A stretch of 64,000 nt of DNA from Xanthomonas sp. F10. GTDB lineage: Bacteria > Pseudomonadota > Gammaproteobacteria > Xanthomonadales > Xanthomonadaceae. The notes below the pieces were generated by a model that saw only the letters and a program-made list of their open reading frames with translations, was not told where the DNA came from and did no database searches. The stretch covers positions 496,001 through 560,000 of the forward strand of contig NZ_JACHNP010000002.1 in NCBI RefSeq assembly GCF_014206815.1, read 5' to 3'. The translations under genes were made by a program, and so were the position numbers. How positions within the stretch are numbered: position 1 is the first letter of the stretch; every line of letters starts with the position of its first letter. This document shows, piece by piece, positions 55,401 through 64,000 of the stretch.

Positions 55401-55545
55401 GGCCGAAGTGTTCCAGGCTGCTGGGCAGGTCGTCGTCGTTGGCCGTCACGGCCGCCGCCGCGGTCGGCGCCAGCGCCAGGCACAGGAGGAGGCAGCGCGC
55501 GGCCAGCGGCAGGCGGCCCAGCAGGTTGGAGAGCGAGACGATCAC
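52411..55545 (-). CDS. Beta-propeller sensor diguanylate cyclase
   Basis: A 1044-aa inner-membrane protein. A signal peptide ([14 protein letters not shown]) is followed by about 14 two-component-regulator propeller blades (e.g. [43 protein letters not shown]) and a Y_Y_Y domain near 690-750. A membrane span near 760-780 and a coiled coil precede the GGDEF domain at about 835-1000. The catalytic signature is RWGGEEFLL. The upstream I-site RxxD is absent (GEHD), so product inhibition is not expected. It makes c-di-GMP in response to a periplasmic ligand. It is divergent from the NarL-type regulator; the 300 bp between the starts holds no gene. Confidence 0.92.
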   Translation of the reverse strand: [1044 protein letters not shown]

Positions 55546-55845
55546 GCCGTCTTATCGGCCAGTGTGGTGCTGGTCTTGAATACGCGGCCGTCGCTGTTGC
55601 CGTTGCGGTAGCGGCTGGCGGCTTGCGATACGTGCGTCCCGTGCGCAACGCGCCGACCTGCGCCGGTTGACGCGCCCCGGTGGCGTCCCGGAGGCCGACC
55701 ATGGCCGCCATTGGCCGCGCCGCGGTCCGATCGGGGCACGTGCACGCTCGGCATCCAGCCGCGCCGCACGTACACTGCCTATCCTGCGCGCTGTCCGCGC
55801 CCACCCGACGCCGCGTTGCGGCGTCATGCCAGCCGCCTCACGCCC

Positions 55846-56484
55846 ATGGATGCCCCGACGATCCTGGTCGCCGACGACCACCCGCTGTTCCGCGCCGCCG
55901 TGCTGCACGCGCTGCGCCAGGCCCTGCCGCGCGCCCTGGTGGTGGAGGCGGCCAGCGCCGCCACCCTGGACGCCGCACTGGCCGCGCAAGCCGATGCCGA
56001 CCTGATCCTGCTGGACCTGGCCATGCCCGGCGCGCGCGGCTTCTCGGCCCTGCTGCACGTGCGCGGCGAGCGCCCGGACGTGCCGGTGGTGGTGATTTCC
56101 TCCAACGACCACCCGCGGGTGATCCGCCGTGCGCAGCAGTTCGGCGCCGCCGGCTTCATCCCCAAGTCCTCGCCGGCCGAGACCATCGGCATCGCGGTGG
56201 CGGCGGTGCTCGACGGCGGCACCTGGTTCCCGCCGCTGACCGCGGCGCGCTCGGAGGCCGATGCGCAGCTGGCCGCGCGCCTGGCGCAACTGACCCCGCA
56301 GCAGTTCCGGGTGCTGCTGTGCCTGGCCGACGGGCTGCTCAACAAGCAGATCGCCTACGAGCTGGGCCTGGCCGAGAACACCGTCAAGGTCCACGTCACC
56401 GCGATCCTGAAGAAGCTCGAGTGCCACAGCCGCACCCAGGCGGCGGTGCTGGTGAAGGCGCTGGAGCCGGAAGGCGAGGCCTGA
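55846..56484 (+). CDS. NarL/FixJ-family response regulator
   Basis: A 212-aa regulator. The receiver domain has Asp in LILLDLAMPGARG near residue 58 and Lys in FIPKSSPAET. The LuxR-type helix-turn-helix is LTPQQFRVLLCLADGLLNKQ, continuing IAYELGLAENTVKVHV. It stands apart from any kinase on its own strand; the hybrid kinase at 57434 on the opposite strand is the nearest possible partner (inference). The open frame continues 45 codons upstream, but MDAPTILVADDHPLF is the family start. Confidence 0.9.
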   Translation: MDAPTILVADDHPLFRAAVLHALRQALPRALVVEAASAATLDAALAAQADADLILLDLAMPGARGFSALLHVRGERPDVPVVVISSNDHPRVIRRAQQFGAAGFIPKSSPAETIGIAVAAVLDGGTWFPPLTAARSEADAQLAARLAQLTPQQFRVLLCLADGLLNKQIAYELGLAENTVKVHVTAILKKLECHSRTQAAVLVKALEPEGEA

Positions 56485-56578
56485 ACCGGGCGCCGGCGGG
56501 GGGCGTTTTCCGCGGCGCCCGGATACGCGATGCTATGCGCCGATGCCCGCGCCCCCTGCGGGCGGAGACCACCGGACC

Positions 56579-56929
56579 ATGCCCACCACGACCATCCGCA
56601 ACGAGCAGACCGCCCACTATCCGTTCCTGCAGGAGATGCTGGACGACGACTACTTTCCCCCGTCGCTGGTCGGCAAGGGGCAGAAGATCCTGCTGCGGTT
56701 GTGCGAGGCGATCGAGGCGCAGGAACCGGCGGACCTGGCGGCGCTGTACCGGCTGACCCATGCCGCCACCGAGGAGTTCAACAAGCTGGCGCTGGAGTTC
56801 GAGGCCCACGACAGCGAGATCGAGACCTCCGCGCGCGAGAACATCGGTGTGGATTTCCTGCACATCGCCAAGGCCTACGGTTTCGAAGACGCCGACGTCG
56901 AAGAGCTGATCGCCCCGCGCGAGTGGTGA
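56579..56929 (+). CDS. DUF5713-family protein
   Basis: A 116-aa acidic all-helical protein with the family pattern YPFLQEMLDDDYFPPSLVGKGQ, LCEAIEAQEPADLAALYRLTHAAT and FEAHDSEIETSARE. The function is unknown. The ATG at 56579 is preferred. It lies 95 bp after the regulator and immediately before the tandem repeat. Confidence 0.88.
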   Translation: MPTTTIRNEQTAHYPFLQEMLDDDYFPPSLVGKGQKILLRLCEAIEAQEPADLAALYRLTHAATEEFNKLALEFEAHDSEIETSARENIGVDFLHIAKAYGFEDADVEELIAPREW

Positions 56930-56940
56930 AAGCGGCGCAT

Positions 56941-57375
56941 CCTTCTCCCCCGGGAGAAGGTGCCCGCAGGGGCGGATGAGGGTGCGGCGGCCCGGGGGCT
57001 TCCTCTCTCAAGGGCAAGGCGGGGAGGGCTTGCCAACTGCGCATGAGGTCTCAGGTGGCGCTGCGCGCGCCGACCCTCACCCCAACCCCTCTCCCGACGG
57101 GAGAGGGGCTAAAGCGCGACGCTCCGGCTTGTCCTTCTCCCCTCGGGAGAAGGTGCCCCGCAGGGGCGGATGAGGGTGCGGCAGCCCGGGGTTCCTCCCT
57201 CAAAAGCAATGGCTGGGATGCCCGCCAACTGCGCATGAAGCCTCAGGTGGCGCTGCGCGCCCCGGACCCTCACCCCAACCCCTCCCCCGGGGGAGGGGGC
57301 TAAAGCGCGACGCTCCGGCTCTTCCTTCTCCCCTCGGGAGAAGGTGCTCCGCAGGGGAGGATGAGGGTACGGGCG
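56941..57375. repeat. Tandem repeat of about 191 bp, two full units and a partial third
   Basis: The phrase CCTTCTCCC starts units at 56941, 57133 and 57324, periods of 192 and 191. Each unit contains CGGGAGAAGGTGC...CGCAGGGGCGGATGAGGGT, a CAACTGCGCATGA stretch, GGTGGCGCTGCGCGC, the CCCTCACCCCAACCCC motif, and AAAGCGCGACGCTCCGGCT. The same modules occur once at 2006-2076. No ORF is convincing inside. It separates the DUF5713 gene from the convergent hybrid kinase. Confidence 0.9.
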
Positions 57376-57433
57376 CCGGGTTTCCCTAGCCGCCAAAGTA
57401 CCGCGGCCAGACATCCAGCCTCCACAACACGCC

Positions 57434-60079
57434 TCACCCACGCCGCAGCAGCATCTGCGTCATCAGCGCGCGCAGGGCCGGGGCCCGGACCGGCTTGGCC
57501 AGGAAGCCCCAGCCGCGTTCCTGCGCCAGGGCGCGCAACGCCGGATCGGCTTCGGCGGTGATCAGGATCACCCGTGGCTCGGCCTGCCAGCGTGCGCACA
57601 GCTGCGCGAACAGGCTCGGGCCGTCGCGGTCGCCCATGCGCACGTCCAGCAGCACCAGTTCGGGCGCCTGCGCCGGCTGCGCCGCGGCCAGGGCCTGCTC
57701 CGGGCCGGCGGCCAGTTCCACCTGGCAGGCCCAGCGCGTCAGCAGGGTGCGGCTGGCCTCGCAGACCCGCGGGTCGTCGTCGATGCACCACACGCGGCAG
57801 CCGTGCAGGATCGGGTCGTCGCCGTTGTCGCTGGCCATCGCCGCCGGCGCCTGGCGTTGCGCGGCAGCGGCATCGCCCAACGGCACCGTCACCGAGAACA
57901 CGCTGCCGCGGCCCAAGTGCGAGCGCAGGCCGATGCGATGGCCGAGCAGGCGGCCGATGCGCTCCACGATCGCCAGGCCGAGGCCGGCGCCGCGGTCGTT
58001 GGCGACGCCGTCGCCGAGCCGGCGGAATTCCTCGAAGATCTCCTGCTGCAGGGCGTCGGGAATGCCCGGCCCCTGGTCGTGGACCTCGATGCGCAGTTGC
58101 GCGCCCTCGCGCCGGCAGCCCAGCAGCACGCGCCCGCGCGGGGTGTAGCGCACCGCGTTGGACAGGAAGTTCTGCAGGATGCGCCGCAGCAGGGTCGCAT
58201 CGCTGCGCACCGTGGCGCGCGTCGGCACATAGTCCAGGCGCAGGCCGCGACCTTCGGCGACGATGCCGAACTCGCGCGCCAGGGTCTGCAGCAGCGGATC
58301 CAGCGCCAGGTCCTGCACCTGCGTCTTCAGCGTGCCGGCCTCCAGCCGCGAGATGTCCAGCAGGCTGTTGAGGATCGCATCCTGCGCCGCCAGCGCGTTG
58401 TCGACATGGTCGGCGATCTGCCGCGCATCGGCCTCGTGCAGCTTGCCGCGCAGCGCCGAGACGAACATGCGCGCGGCGTTCAGCGGCTGCAGCAGGTCGT
58501 GCACCGCCGAGGCCACGAAGCGGGTCTTGTAGCGGTTGGCGTTCTCGGCCTCGCGCTTGGCCTCGGCCAGGTCGCGGGTGCGTTCGGCGACGCGGTGCTC
58601 CAGCGCGTCGGCCAGCGAGCGCAGTTCGCGCGCGGCGTTCTTGTAGCTGGTGATGTCGGCGTAGCTGGTGACGAAGCCGCCGTCGGGCAGCGGATTGCCG
58701 CGGATTTCCAGCACCGTGCCGTCGTCCTTCTCGCTCTCGCGCATGTGCGGGCGGCCGCTGCGCAGGTGGTCCAGGCGGCGCTGGATGGCCGCCTCCACCG
58801 GGCCGGGGCCGAGCAGGCCGCGACGCGCGTTGTAGCGGAACACGTCCTCGATCGGCCGGCCGACCCGGATCAGTTCCGGCGGAAAGCGGAAGATCTCCAG
58901 ATAGCGCGAATTCCACGCCACCAGGCGCAGTTGCGCGTCGATGATCACCACGCCCTGCGGCAGGTGCTCCAGGCTGCGGCTGAGGCCGGTGTCTGCCTGC
59001 TGCGCGGCCTGTACGATGCCGTCCTGGGCGGTACGCAGCTCCTGCGCATGCTGCTGCAGTAGCGACTCCAGTTCGCGCCGGCTGCGCTGGCGCAGCCGCG
59101 CCAGGCGCTGGCGCTGCTGGAACAGCAGGCCCAGGAACGACACTGCCAGCCAGATCCCGGCTGCCGCCAGCGCGGCGGCACGGCCGGCCGCGCGGCTGCC
59201 GCCGATGTCGTGCAGCAGGTGCAGGCGCCAGCCGCTCTCCGGCAGCGCCATGCTCTGCCACAGCAGCGGCGCCGGCTGCGCCGGCATGTCGATGCGCATC
59301 ACCTGGCCGCCGTCGTCCAGCGTTTCCAGCACCCGCCGTTGCGCCGGCAGCAGGGTCTGCTGCGCGTACTGGCGGGTGGCCAGCAGTTCGCCGCGCTCGC
59401 GCGCGCTGAGCGGCTGCAATTGGCGGTAGCGCCAGACGTCGCGGCTGGACAGGAACACCACGCCGTGGCGGTCGCTGACCAGCACCACGTCGGGCACGCG
59501 CAGCCATTCGTGCTCCAGCGCGGCCAGCTCGATCTTGATCACGATCACTCCGAGCGGACGCCCGCGTGCATCGAGGATCGCCTGCGACAGGAAGTAGCCG
59601 GGCACGCCGGTGGTCATGCCGATGCCGTAGAAGCGGCCCTTGCCCTGGGCCAAGGCCTGCTTCACGTACGGGCGGAAGCTGTAGTCGGCGCCGACGTTGC
59701 TGCTGGCCAGGCGCCAGTTGCTGGCGGCCAGGGCCACGCCGTTGGCGTCGATCAGGGTCAGGGTGGAGGAGCGGGTGACATCGTTGGCGCGTTCCAGTTT
59801 CAGGTTCAGTTGCCGCTGCGTGGCCGCGTCCAGCGGGTGGGTCAGGGCATCGCGCAGTTCCGGATCCAGTGCCAGCACCTGCGGCAGGGTGCGGTAGCGG
59901 TCGATGCGCTGCTGCAGGGTCTGCGCATACAGCTCCAGTTGCTGGCGCAACTGCACGCTCTCGGCACGCAGGGCGCGTTGTTCGGCGACGTGTTGCGCCG
60001 ACAGCATCGCCAAGGCCATGCCGCCGACGATGACGACCAGCAGCAGGACGAGGCGGCGATGGCGCAGGAGCGAGGGCAT
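57434..60079 (-). CDS. Hybrid sensor histidine kinase with receiver domain
   Basis: An 881-aa protein. The N-terminus has a membrane span (LVLLLVVIVGGMALAML), a periplasmic dCache/DctB-like sensor domain of about 260 residues (LTLIDANGVALAASN, YGIGMTTGVPGYFLSQAI), a second span, PAS-like segments (EHLPQGVVIIDAQLRLVAWN), the H-box VASAVHDLLQPLNAARMFVS, the N-box QNFLSNAVRYTP, ATP-lid GAGLGLAIVERIG, and a C-terminal receiver with Asp in LVLLDVRMGDRDG. DctB-type sensors often bind C4-dicarboxylates; DctA and a porin are next on the map, so these are probable targets (inference). Confidence 0.92.
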   Translation of the reverse strand: MPSLLRHRRLVLLLVVIVGGMALAMLSAQHVAEQRALRAESVQLRQQLELYAQTLQQRIDRYRTLPQVLALDPELRDALTHPLDAATQRQLNLKLERANDVTRSSTLTLIDANGVALAASNWRLASSNVGADYSFRPYVKQALAQGKGRFYGIGMTTGVPGYFLSQAILDARGRPLGVIVIKIELAALEHEWLRVPDVVLVSDRHGVVFLSSRDVWRYRQLQPLSARERGELLATRQYAQQTLLPAQRRVLETLDDGGQVMRIDMPAQPAPLLWQSMALPESGWRLHLLHDIGGSRAAGRAAALAAAGIWLAVSFLGLLFQQRQRLARLRQRSRRELESLLQQHAQELRTAQDGIVQAAQQADTGLSRSLEHLPQGVVIIDAQLRLVAWNSRYLEIFRFPPELIRVGRPIEDVFRYNARRGLLGPGPVEAAIQRRLDHLRSGRPHMRESEKDDGTVLEIRGNPLPDGGFVTSYADITSYKNAARELRSLADALEHRVAERTRDLAEAKREAENANRYKTRFVASAVHDLLQPLNAARMFVSALRGKLHEADARQIADHVDNALAAQDAILNSLLDISRLEAGTLKTQVQDLALDPLLQTLAREFGIVAEGRGLRLDYVPTRATVRSDATLLRRILQNFLSNAVRYTPRGRVLLGCRREGAQLRIEVHDQGPGIPDALQQEIFEEFRRLGDGVANDRGAGLGLAIVERIGRLLGHRIGLRSHLGRGSVFSVTVPLGDAAAAQRQAPAAMASDNGDDPILHGCRVWCIDDDPRVCEASRTLLTRWACQVELAAGPEQALAAAQPAQAPELVLLDVRMGDRDGPSLFAQLCARWQAEPRVILITAEADPALRALAQERGWGFLAKPVRAPALRALMTQMLLRRG

Positions 60080-60393
60080 GCGGAAGAATGCGGCGACAGG
60101 GGCCGCATCAGCTTAGAGGGTGCGATGCCGTTTGCGGCATGCGCTGGCGCTGGCCGGTGTCGCTGATCGTCTAGAAACGGCCCGGTCAGGCCTGGACGGC
60201 AATCGCGTCAGCGAGCGTCGCCGGTAGCGACCCGCAGATGCGCCGCGGACACGCTGTGGGCGGCGAGGCCGGAGTGCACGCGGGCCGTCGGCATCGACGA
60301 CGGGCTGCGCTGCGGTTCCTTGCACGGTCGCTGCGGCTGGCGCCGCAGTACGCACGCCGGCCGATCGCGTCGGATCGGCCGGCGTGCGACGGC

Positions 60394-61566
60394 TCAGAAC
60401 TGGACCTGGGCGCGGACGTCCAGCGAGTTCGGCTTCAGGCGCACGCCGGCGCGTTCGGCATCGGCGCGCACGTAGTTGACCTGGAACTTGAAGTGGCTGG
60501 TCAGGTACCAGTTGGCGCCGAAGGTCCAGTCGTGCTGGCGGCCGCCGAGCACGGTGCCGTCGTCCAGGTCCAGGCGGCTGTAGCGCGCCAGCAGCTCGAC
60601 CGCGCCGTAGGCATTGGCCGGCTTGATGTTGCCGACGTTGCCGGCGCTGTACGGCCGCGATTCGCCGGTCAGCACGTAGCTGGCGAACACGTACTGGCCG
60701 TCGGCGGTGTAGTCGGGGCGGCCGTTGTCGCGGGTCACGTCGGCGCGCAGCGCCTCGCCCTGCATCGAGAACGGCCCCTTGATCCAGATCGCCTCCAGGC
60801 CGGTGCGGCGCACCTGGTCGACGTCGACCAGCGTGCCGGAGTCGATCAGGCGCACGTCGGTCAGGCCGGCTTCCGGACGCGCGCGGAAGCGCGCGCGCGG
60901 GCTGAAGCTCACGTCCAGGCCGTTGTGGTAGCCGCGCGGATTCTCCTGCGAATAGGCCAGGCCCAGGTGCAGCACGTCGCCCTCGGCCTTGAACGGGGTC
61001 CACACGCCGCGCACCGCCTGGGTGGTGCCGGGGTTGTCGCCCTGCAGGTCCTTGCCGCCGTAGGCGCCGGCCTGCAGCAGGTATTGCGGACGCTCGAAGG
61101 TCCACTCCACGCCGGTGCGGCGGCCCTGGTAGATCGCCTGCACCGGCAGCGCCACTTCCATGAAGCTGTCCGCACGCGAGCTGGTCACGCCTTCCAGGCC
61201 CACCGGCACCTTGATGTAGCCCAGCCGCACCTTGCCGTAATCGGCGCCGAACAGCGCCTTGGTCTCGAAGCGGAAGAACACGTCCAGCCACAGCTTGGAC
61301 TCGAAGTCGAAGTACACCATCGCGTCGTACACGCCCTTCTTCTTCAGCGTGGCGCCGAATTCCTTGCGGCGGAACGCGTTGTCGTCTTCCAGGCGGCCGT
61401 CGTCGTTGGAAAAGTTGTTCCAGTCGTAGGCGTAGTTGCCGGTCACGGCCAGTTCGGTGCCGTCGTTGAAGGCGACCTTGGTCGGCCAATTGTCGAAGTT
61501 ATCGGCGGCGATGGCGGGAGCGGCGGCGGTCAGGCCCAGCGCAGCGAAGAGAAGGGTGTGGCGCAT
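60394..61566 (-). CDS. OprO/OprP-type porin associated with dicarboxylate uptake
   Basis: A 390-aa protein with a signal peptide (FAALGLTAAAPAIA) and porin strands similar to the citrate-locus porin (RRKEFGATLKKKGVYDAMVYF, YGKVRLGYIKVPVGLEGVTSS, DWTFGANWYLTSHFKFQVNYV), ending in VRAQVQF. It is divergent from dctA, with about 440 bp between the starts; the stop lies about 310 bp from the hybrid kinase gene on the same strand, and those 310 bp hold no gene. It probably lets C4-dicarboxylates or other anions through the outer membrane. Confidence 0.87.
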   Translation of the reverse strand: MRHTLLFAALGLTAAAPAIAADNFDNWPTKVAFNDGTELAVTGNYAYDWNNFSNDDGRLEDDNAFRRKEFGATLKKKGVYDAMVYFDFESKLWLDVFFRFETKALFGADYGKVRLGYIKVPVGLEGVTSSRADSFMEVALPVQAIYQGRRTGVEWTFERPQYLLQAGAYGGKDLQGDNPGTTQAVRGVWTPFKAEGDVLHLGLAYSQENPRGYHNGLDVSFSPRARFRARPEAGLTDVRLIDSGTLVDVDQVRRTGLEAIWIKGPFSMQGEALRADVTRDNGRPDYTADGQYVFASYVLTGESRPYSAGNVGNIKPANAYGAVELLARYSRLDLDDGTVLGGRQHDWTFGANWYLTSHFKFQVNYVRADAERAGVRLKPNSLDVRAQVQF

Positions 61567-61915
61567 GATGGAGTCGTCTCGGTAAGGAATGAAGGCGCGG
61601 CAGTCCCCGGCCGGGCTGGTGGTGCGATGGCGCGGGCAGTGCGGTGGCGGGCCGCACGCGAACGGCGAGCCGCCGCGATGCGGACACGGTGCCGGACGTA
61701 ATTGCCCCCTGCATGCAATAGCGGACGCGCCCGGCCGTTCTTTACGGCGATGTTGCAATTCCTGCGGCGCCGCCTCCCCTGAGGACGCGCTGCGATGGCG
61801 ACGGCGCCGCCACAGGCCGCCAGGGCGGCGTCTGTCTGCGGCGTTGCGTTCGGCCCTTCCGTGAGCGTACCGCGGCACTGTAACCGCGTCGACATGGCCA
61901 GGCGCCGGGCCTAGT

Positions 61916-61925
61916 ACCAATAGGT
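61916..61925. promoter_or_regulatory. Possible operator upstream of dctA
   Basis: ACCAATAGGT is an inverted repeat ACC/GGT with a four-base spacer, inside the AT-richest stretch (TAGTACCAATAGGTTATCTG) of the porin-dctA gap. It is the only short dyad I notice there. A role for a LuxR-type or other regulator is speculative. Confidence 0.3.
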
Positions 61926-62009
61926 TATCTGCTTAGACGCCGGCGACGCGTACAAAGGCAGCATTCCGCGACCCGCGTCGGGTGGGCGGACCGTCCCGGA
62001 GCGCAAGCC

Positions 62010-63350
62010 ATGCATATTCCAACCTCGCCGGCAGGTCACGCGCCCCGGCATCTGCCGTTCTACCGGCAGCTGTACTTCCAGGTGGTGGTCGCCATCGTCC
62101 TCGGCGCCATCCTCGGCCACTTCGAGCCGGCGTTTGCCGAGAAGCTCAAGCCGCTGGGCGACGCCTTCATCAAGCTGGTGAAGATGATCATCGCGCCGGT
62201 GATCTTCCTGACCATCGTCACCGGCATCGCCGGCATGACCCACCTGAAGACGGTGGGGCGGGTGTTCGCCAAGGCGATGGTGTACTTCCTGTTCTTCTCC
62301 ACCCTGGCGCTGATCGTCGGCATGATCGTCGCGCACGTGGTGCAGCCCGGCGCCGGCATGAACATCAATGCCGCCGACCTGGACCAGAGCGCGGTGCACA
62401 GCTACGTGGAGAAGTCGCACGAGCTGACCCTGGTCGGCTTCCTGATGGACATCATCCCGAAGACGCTGCTCAGCCCGTTCGTCGGCGACAACATCCTGCA
62501 GGTGCTGTTCGTGGCGGTGCTGTTCGGTGTGTCGCTGGCGATGGTGGGCGAGCGCGGCAAGCCGGTGCTGAACCTGCTGGAGGCGCTGGTGGCGCCGGTG
62601 TTCAAGCTGGTGCATATCCTGATGAAGGCCGCGCCGATCGGCGCGTTCGGCGCGATCGCCTTCACCATCGGCAAGTACGGCGTGGGATCGCTGGTCAATC
62701 TGGCCTGGCTGGTGGGTTCGTTTTACGTGACCTCGCTGCTGTTCGTGCTGGTGATCCTGGGTGCGGTGGCGCGCCTGTGTGGCTTCTCGGTCCTCAAGCT
62801 GATCCGTTACCTGAAAGCCGAGCTGCTGCTGGTGCTCGGCACCTCCTCGTCCGAATCGGCGCTGCCCTCGCTGATGGAGAAGATGGAAAAGGCCGGTTGC
62901 CAGAAGTCCGTGGTCGGCCTGGTCGTGCCCACCGGCTATTCGTTCAACCTCGACGGCACCAACATCTACATGACCCTGGCGGCGCTGTTCATCGCCCAGG
63001 CCACCAACACCGAACTGACCCTCGGCCACCAGATCGCGCTGCTGCTGGTGGCGATGCTCAGCTCCAAGGGCGCGGCCGGCGTGACCGGCGCCGGCTTCAT
63101 CACCCTGGCGGCGACGCTGGCGGTGGTGCCGGAAGTGCCGGTGGCCGGCATGGCGTTGATCCTGGGCGTGGACCGCTTCATGAGCGAGTGCCGCTCGCTG
63201 ACCAACTTCATCGGCAATGCGGTGGCCACCGTGGTGGTCTCGCGCTGGGAGAACGCGCTGGATCGCGACCGCCTGCGCATCGCCTTGAACGGCGGCGAAG
63301 AATCGCTGCCCGATGTGACGGTCGATCCTGTCGCCACCCCGACCCGCTGA
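62010..63350 (+). CDS. dctA: C4-dicarboxylate transporter DctA
   Basis: A 446-aa inner-membrane DAACS-family symporter for succinate, fumarate and malate. Family signatures are [21 protein letters not shown], the Ser-rich re-entrant loop [20 protein letters not shown] and the Na+-site region [17 protein letters not shown], with the second loop [19 protein letters not shown]. The length is typical. GGAG precedes the ATG. A terminator follows at 63368. Confidence 0.96.
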   Translation: MHIPTSPAGHAPRHLPFYRQLYFQVVVAIVLGAILGHFEPAFAEKLKPLGDAFIKLVKMIIAPVIFLTIVTGIAGMTHLKTVGRVFAKAMVYFLFFSTLALIVGMIVAHVVQPGAGMNINAADLDQSAVHSYVEKSHELTLVGFLMDIIPKTLLSPFVGDNILQVLFVAVLFGVSLAMVGERGKPVLNLLEALVAPVFKLVHILMKAAPIGAFGAIAFTIGKYGVGSLVNLAWLVGSFYVTSLLFVLVILGAVARLCGFSVLKLIRYLKAELLLVLGTSSSESALPSLMEKMEKAGCQKSVVGLVVPTGYSFNLDGTNIYMTLAALFIAQATNTELTLGHQIALLLVAMLSSKGAAGVTGAGFITLAATLAVVPEVPVAGMALILGVDRFMSECRSLTNFIGNAVATVVVSRWENALDRDRLRIALNGGEESLPDVTVDPVATPTR

Positions 63351-63367
63351 GTCCGCTGCAATCTGGA

Positions 63368-63398
63368 CGCGCCGGCACTGCCGGCGCGTCGCGTTTTT
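63368..63398 (+). terminator. Rho-independent terminator after dctA
   Basis: A perfect nine-bp stem CGCGCCGGC/GCCGGCGCG with loop ACT is followed by TCGCGTTTTT. It starts 18 bases after the dctA stop and separates it from the malic enzyme gene. Confidence 0.88.
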
Positions 63399-63456
63399 CC
63401 CGGTGCCCGCGGCCCTGGTGACAGCCGCCAGACAGGACCGCTCCTGCTGCTGGGGG

Positions 63457-63462
63457 TAGAAT
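63457..63462 (+). promoter_or_regulatory. Likely -10 element of the malic enzyme gene
   Basis: TAGAAT at 63457-63462 is 38 bases before the start codon and matches the -10 sequence seen upstream of rsgA. No clear -35 box at the ideal distance. Confidence 0.4.
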
Positions 63463-63499
63463 TCCGGGCCTCCGCGCCTTTCGACAAAAGAAGCCCTCG

Positions 63500-64000
<501 letters not shown>

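Noticed and set aside
52501-55611. A 1036-codon open frame antisense to the propeller diguanylate cyclase
   Set aside because: It has shadow composition (Ala, Val, Gln, His) with no domain; the opposite strand encodes an unmistakable multi-domain sensor.
56941-57375. CRISPR array
   Set aside because: Units are about 191 bp and repeat as wholes without variable spacers, so it is an ordinary tandem repeat.

Overview
The window is chromosomal DNA of a very GC-rich gammaproteobacterium. Its gene content points to Xanthomonas, or a close Xanthomonadaceae relative: a sucrose-utilisation locus in the order amylosucrase-family enzyme, TonB receptor, transporter, LacI regulator; a GH12 glucanase beside a PL4 rhamnogalacturonan lyase; a citrate transporter with an OprO/P-type porin and TctDE-like two-component genes; and intergenic GTAGGAGCGGCTTCAGCCGCG palindromes. 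The genus call is inference from content and synteny. No rRNA, tRNA, CRISPR array, insertion sequence or phage module is visible.

Layout. 1-2 kb: a DsbA-type lipoprotein (cut by the window edge) and a cytochrome c4, divergent from GTPase EngB. 2-5.7 kb: a secreted metallo-beta-lactamase-fold hydrolase, its AraC-type neighbour, a 140-bp inverted-repeat element, a frameshifted VOC (glyoxalase-fold) gene and a VIT-family transporter. 5.8-7.3 kb: glutamate-cysteine ligase. 7.3-10.6 kb: an accessory patch of small and decayed genes (a SUKH-like remnant, a DUF2199 protein, membrane proteins, one gene with an in-frame stop) ending with a YbjQ-family protein. 10.6-12.9 kb: an OmpR-type two-component system. 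13.1-16.2 kb: a complete formaldehyde detoxification cassette (frmR, frmA, gfa, frmB) with a visible FrmR-type operator. 16.8-22.2 kb: a MocR-type regulator divergent from a PhzF protein and an EamA exporter, then DegV and an HCCA-isomerase-like protein. 22.5-25.2 kb: plant cell-wall enzymes. 25.3-28.7 kb: two overlapping amidohydrolase genes, the second without the metal-ligand motif, and a DUF924 protein. 28.8-29.3 kb: a cluster of REP palindromes. 29.3-37.8 kb: housekeeping and metabolic genes, including a glutaredoxin-rhodanese fusion, a polysaccharide deacetylase, AlaA-like aminotransferase, RsgA, a QEGLA/DUF1704 metallopeptidase-like protein and a DJ-1/PfpI protein. 38.1-45.4 kb: the sux sucrose locus. 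45.4-52.4 kb: a citrate locus (porin, CitMHS transporter, PhbB-like reductase) with a divergent two-component system and an orphan periplasmic binding protein. 52.4-60.1 kb: a propeller-domain diguanylate cyclase, a NarL-type regulator, a DUF5713 protein, a 191-bp tandem repeat and a hybrid sensor kinase. 60.4-64 kb: a second OprO/P porin, dctA and the start of a malic enzyme gene, together forming a C4-dicarboxylate uptake and oxidation module.

The most unusual non-coding feature is a family of intergenic elements. Each has two arms of heptad repeats (GGGATTC/G or GGGACCC) around a core of about 45-70 bp. Four two-armed copies and one single arm lie in 33-49 kb. Two copies share a core that aligns without gaps, one copy supplies the last codons of suxC, and one abuts a response-regulator start codon. 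The most unusual proteins are a glutaredoxin/HesB-like/rhodanese fusion whose middle domain has no cysteine, a PhbB homologue with Ala at the catalytic Ser position, and the amidohydrolase pair.
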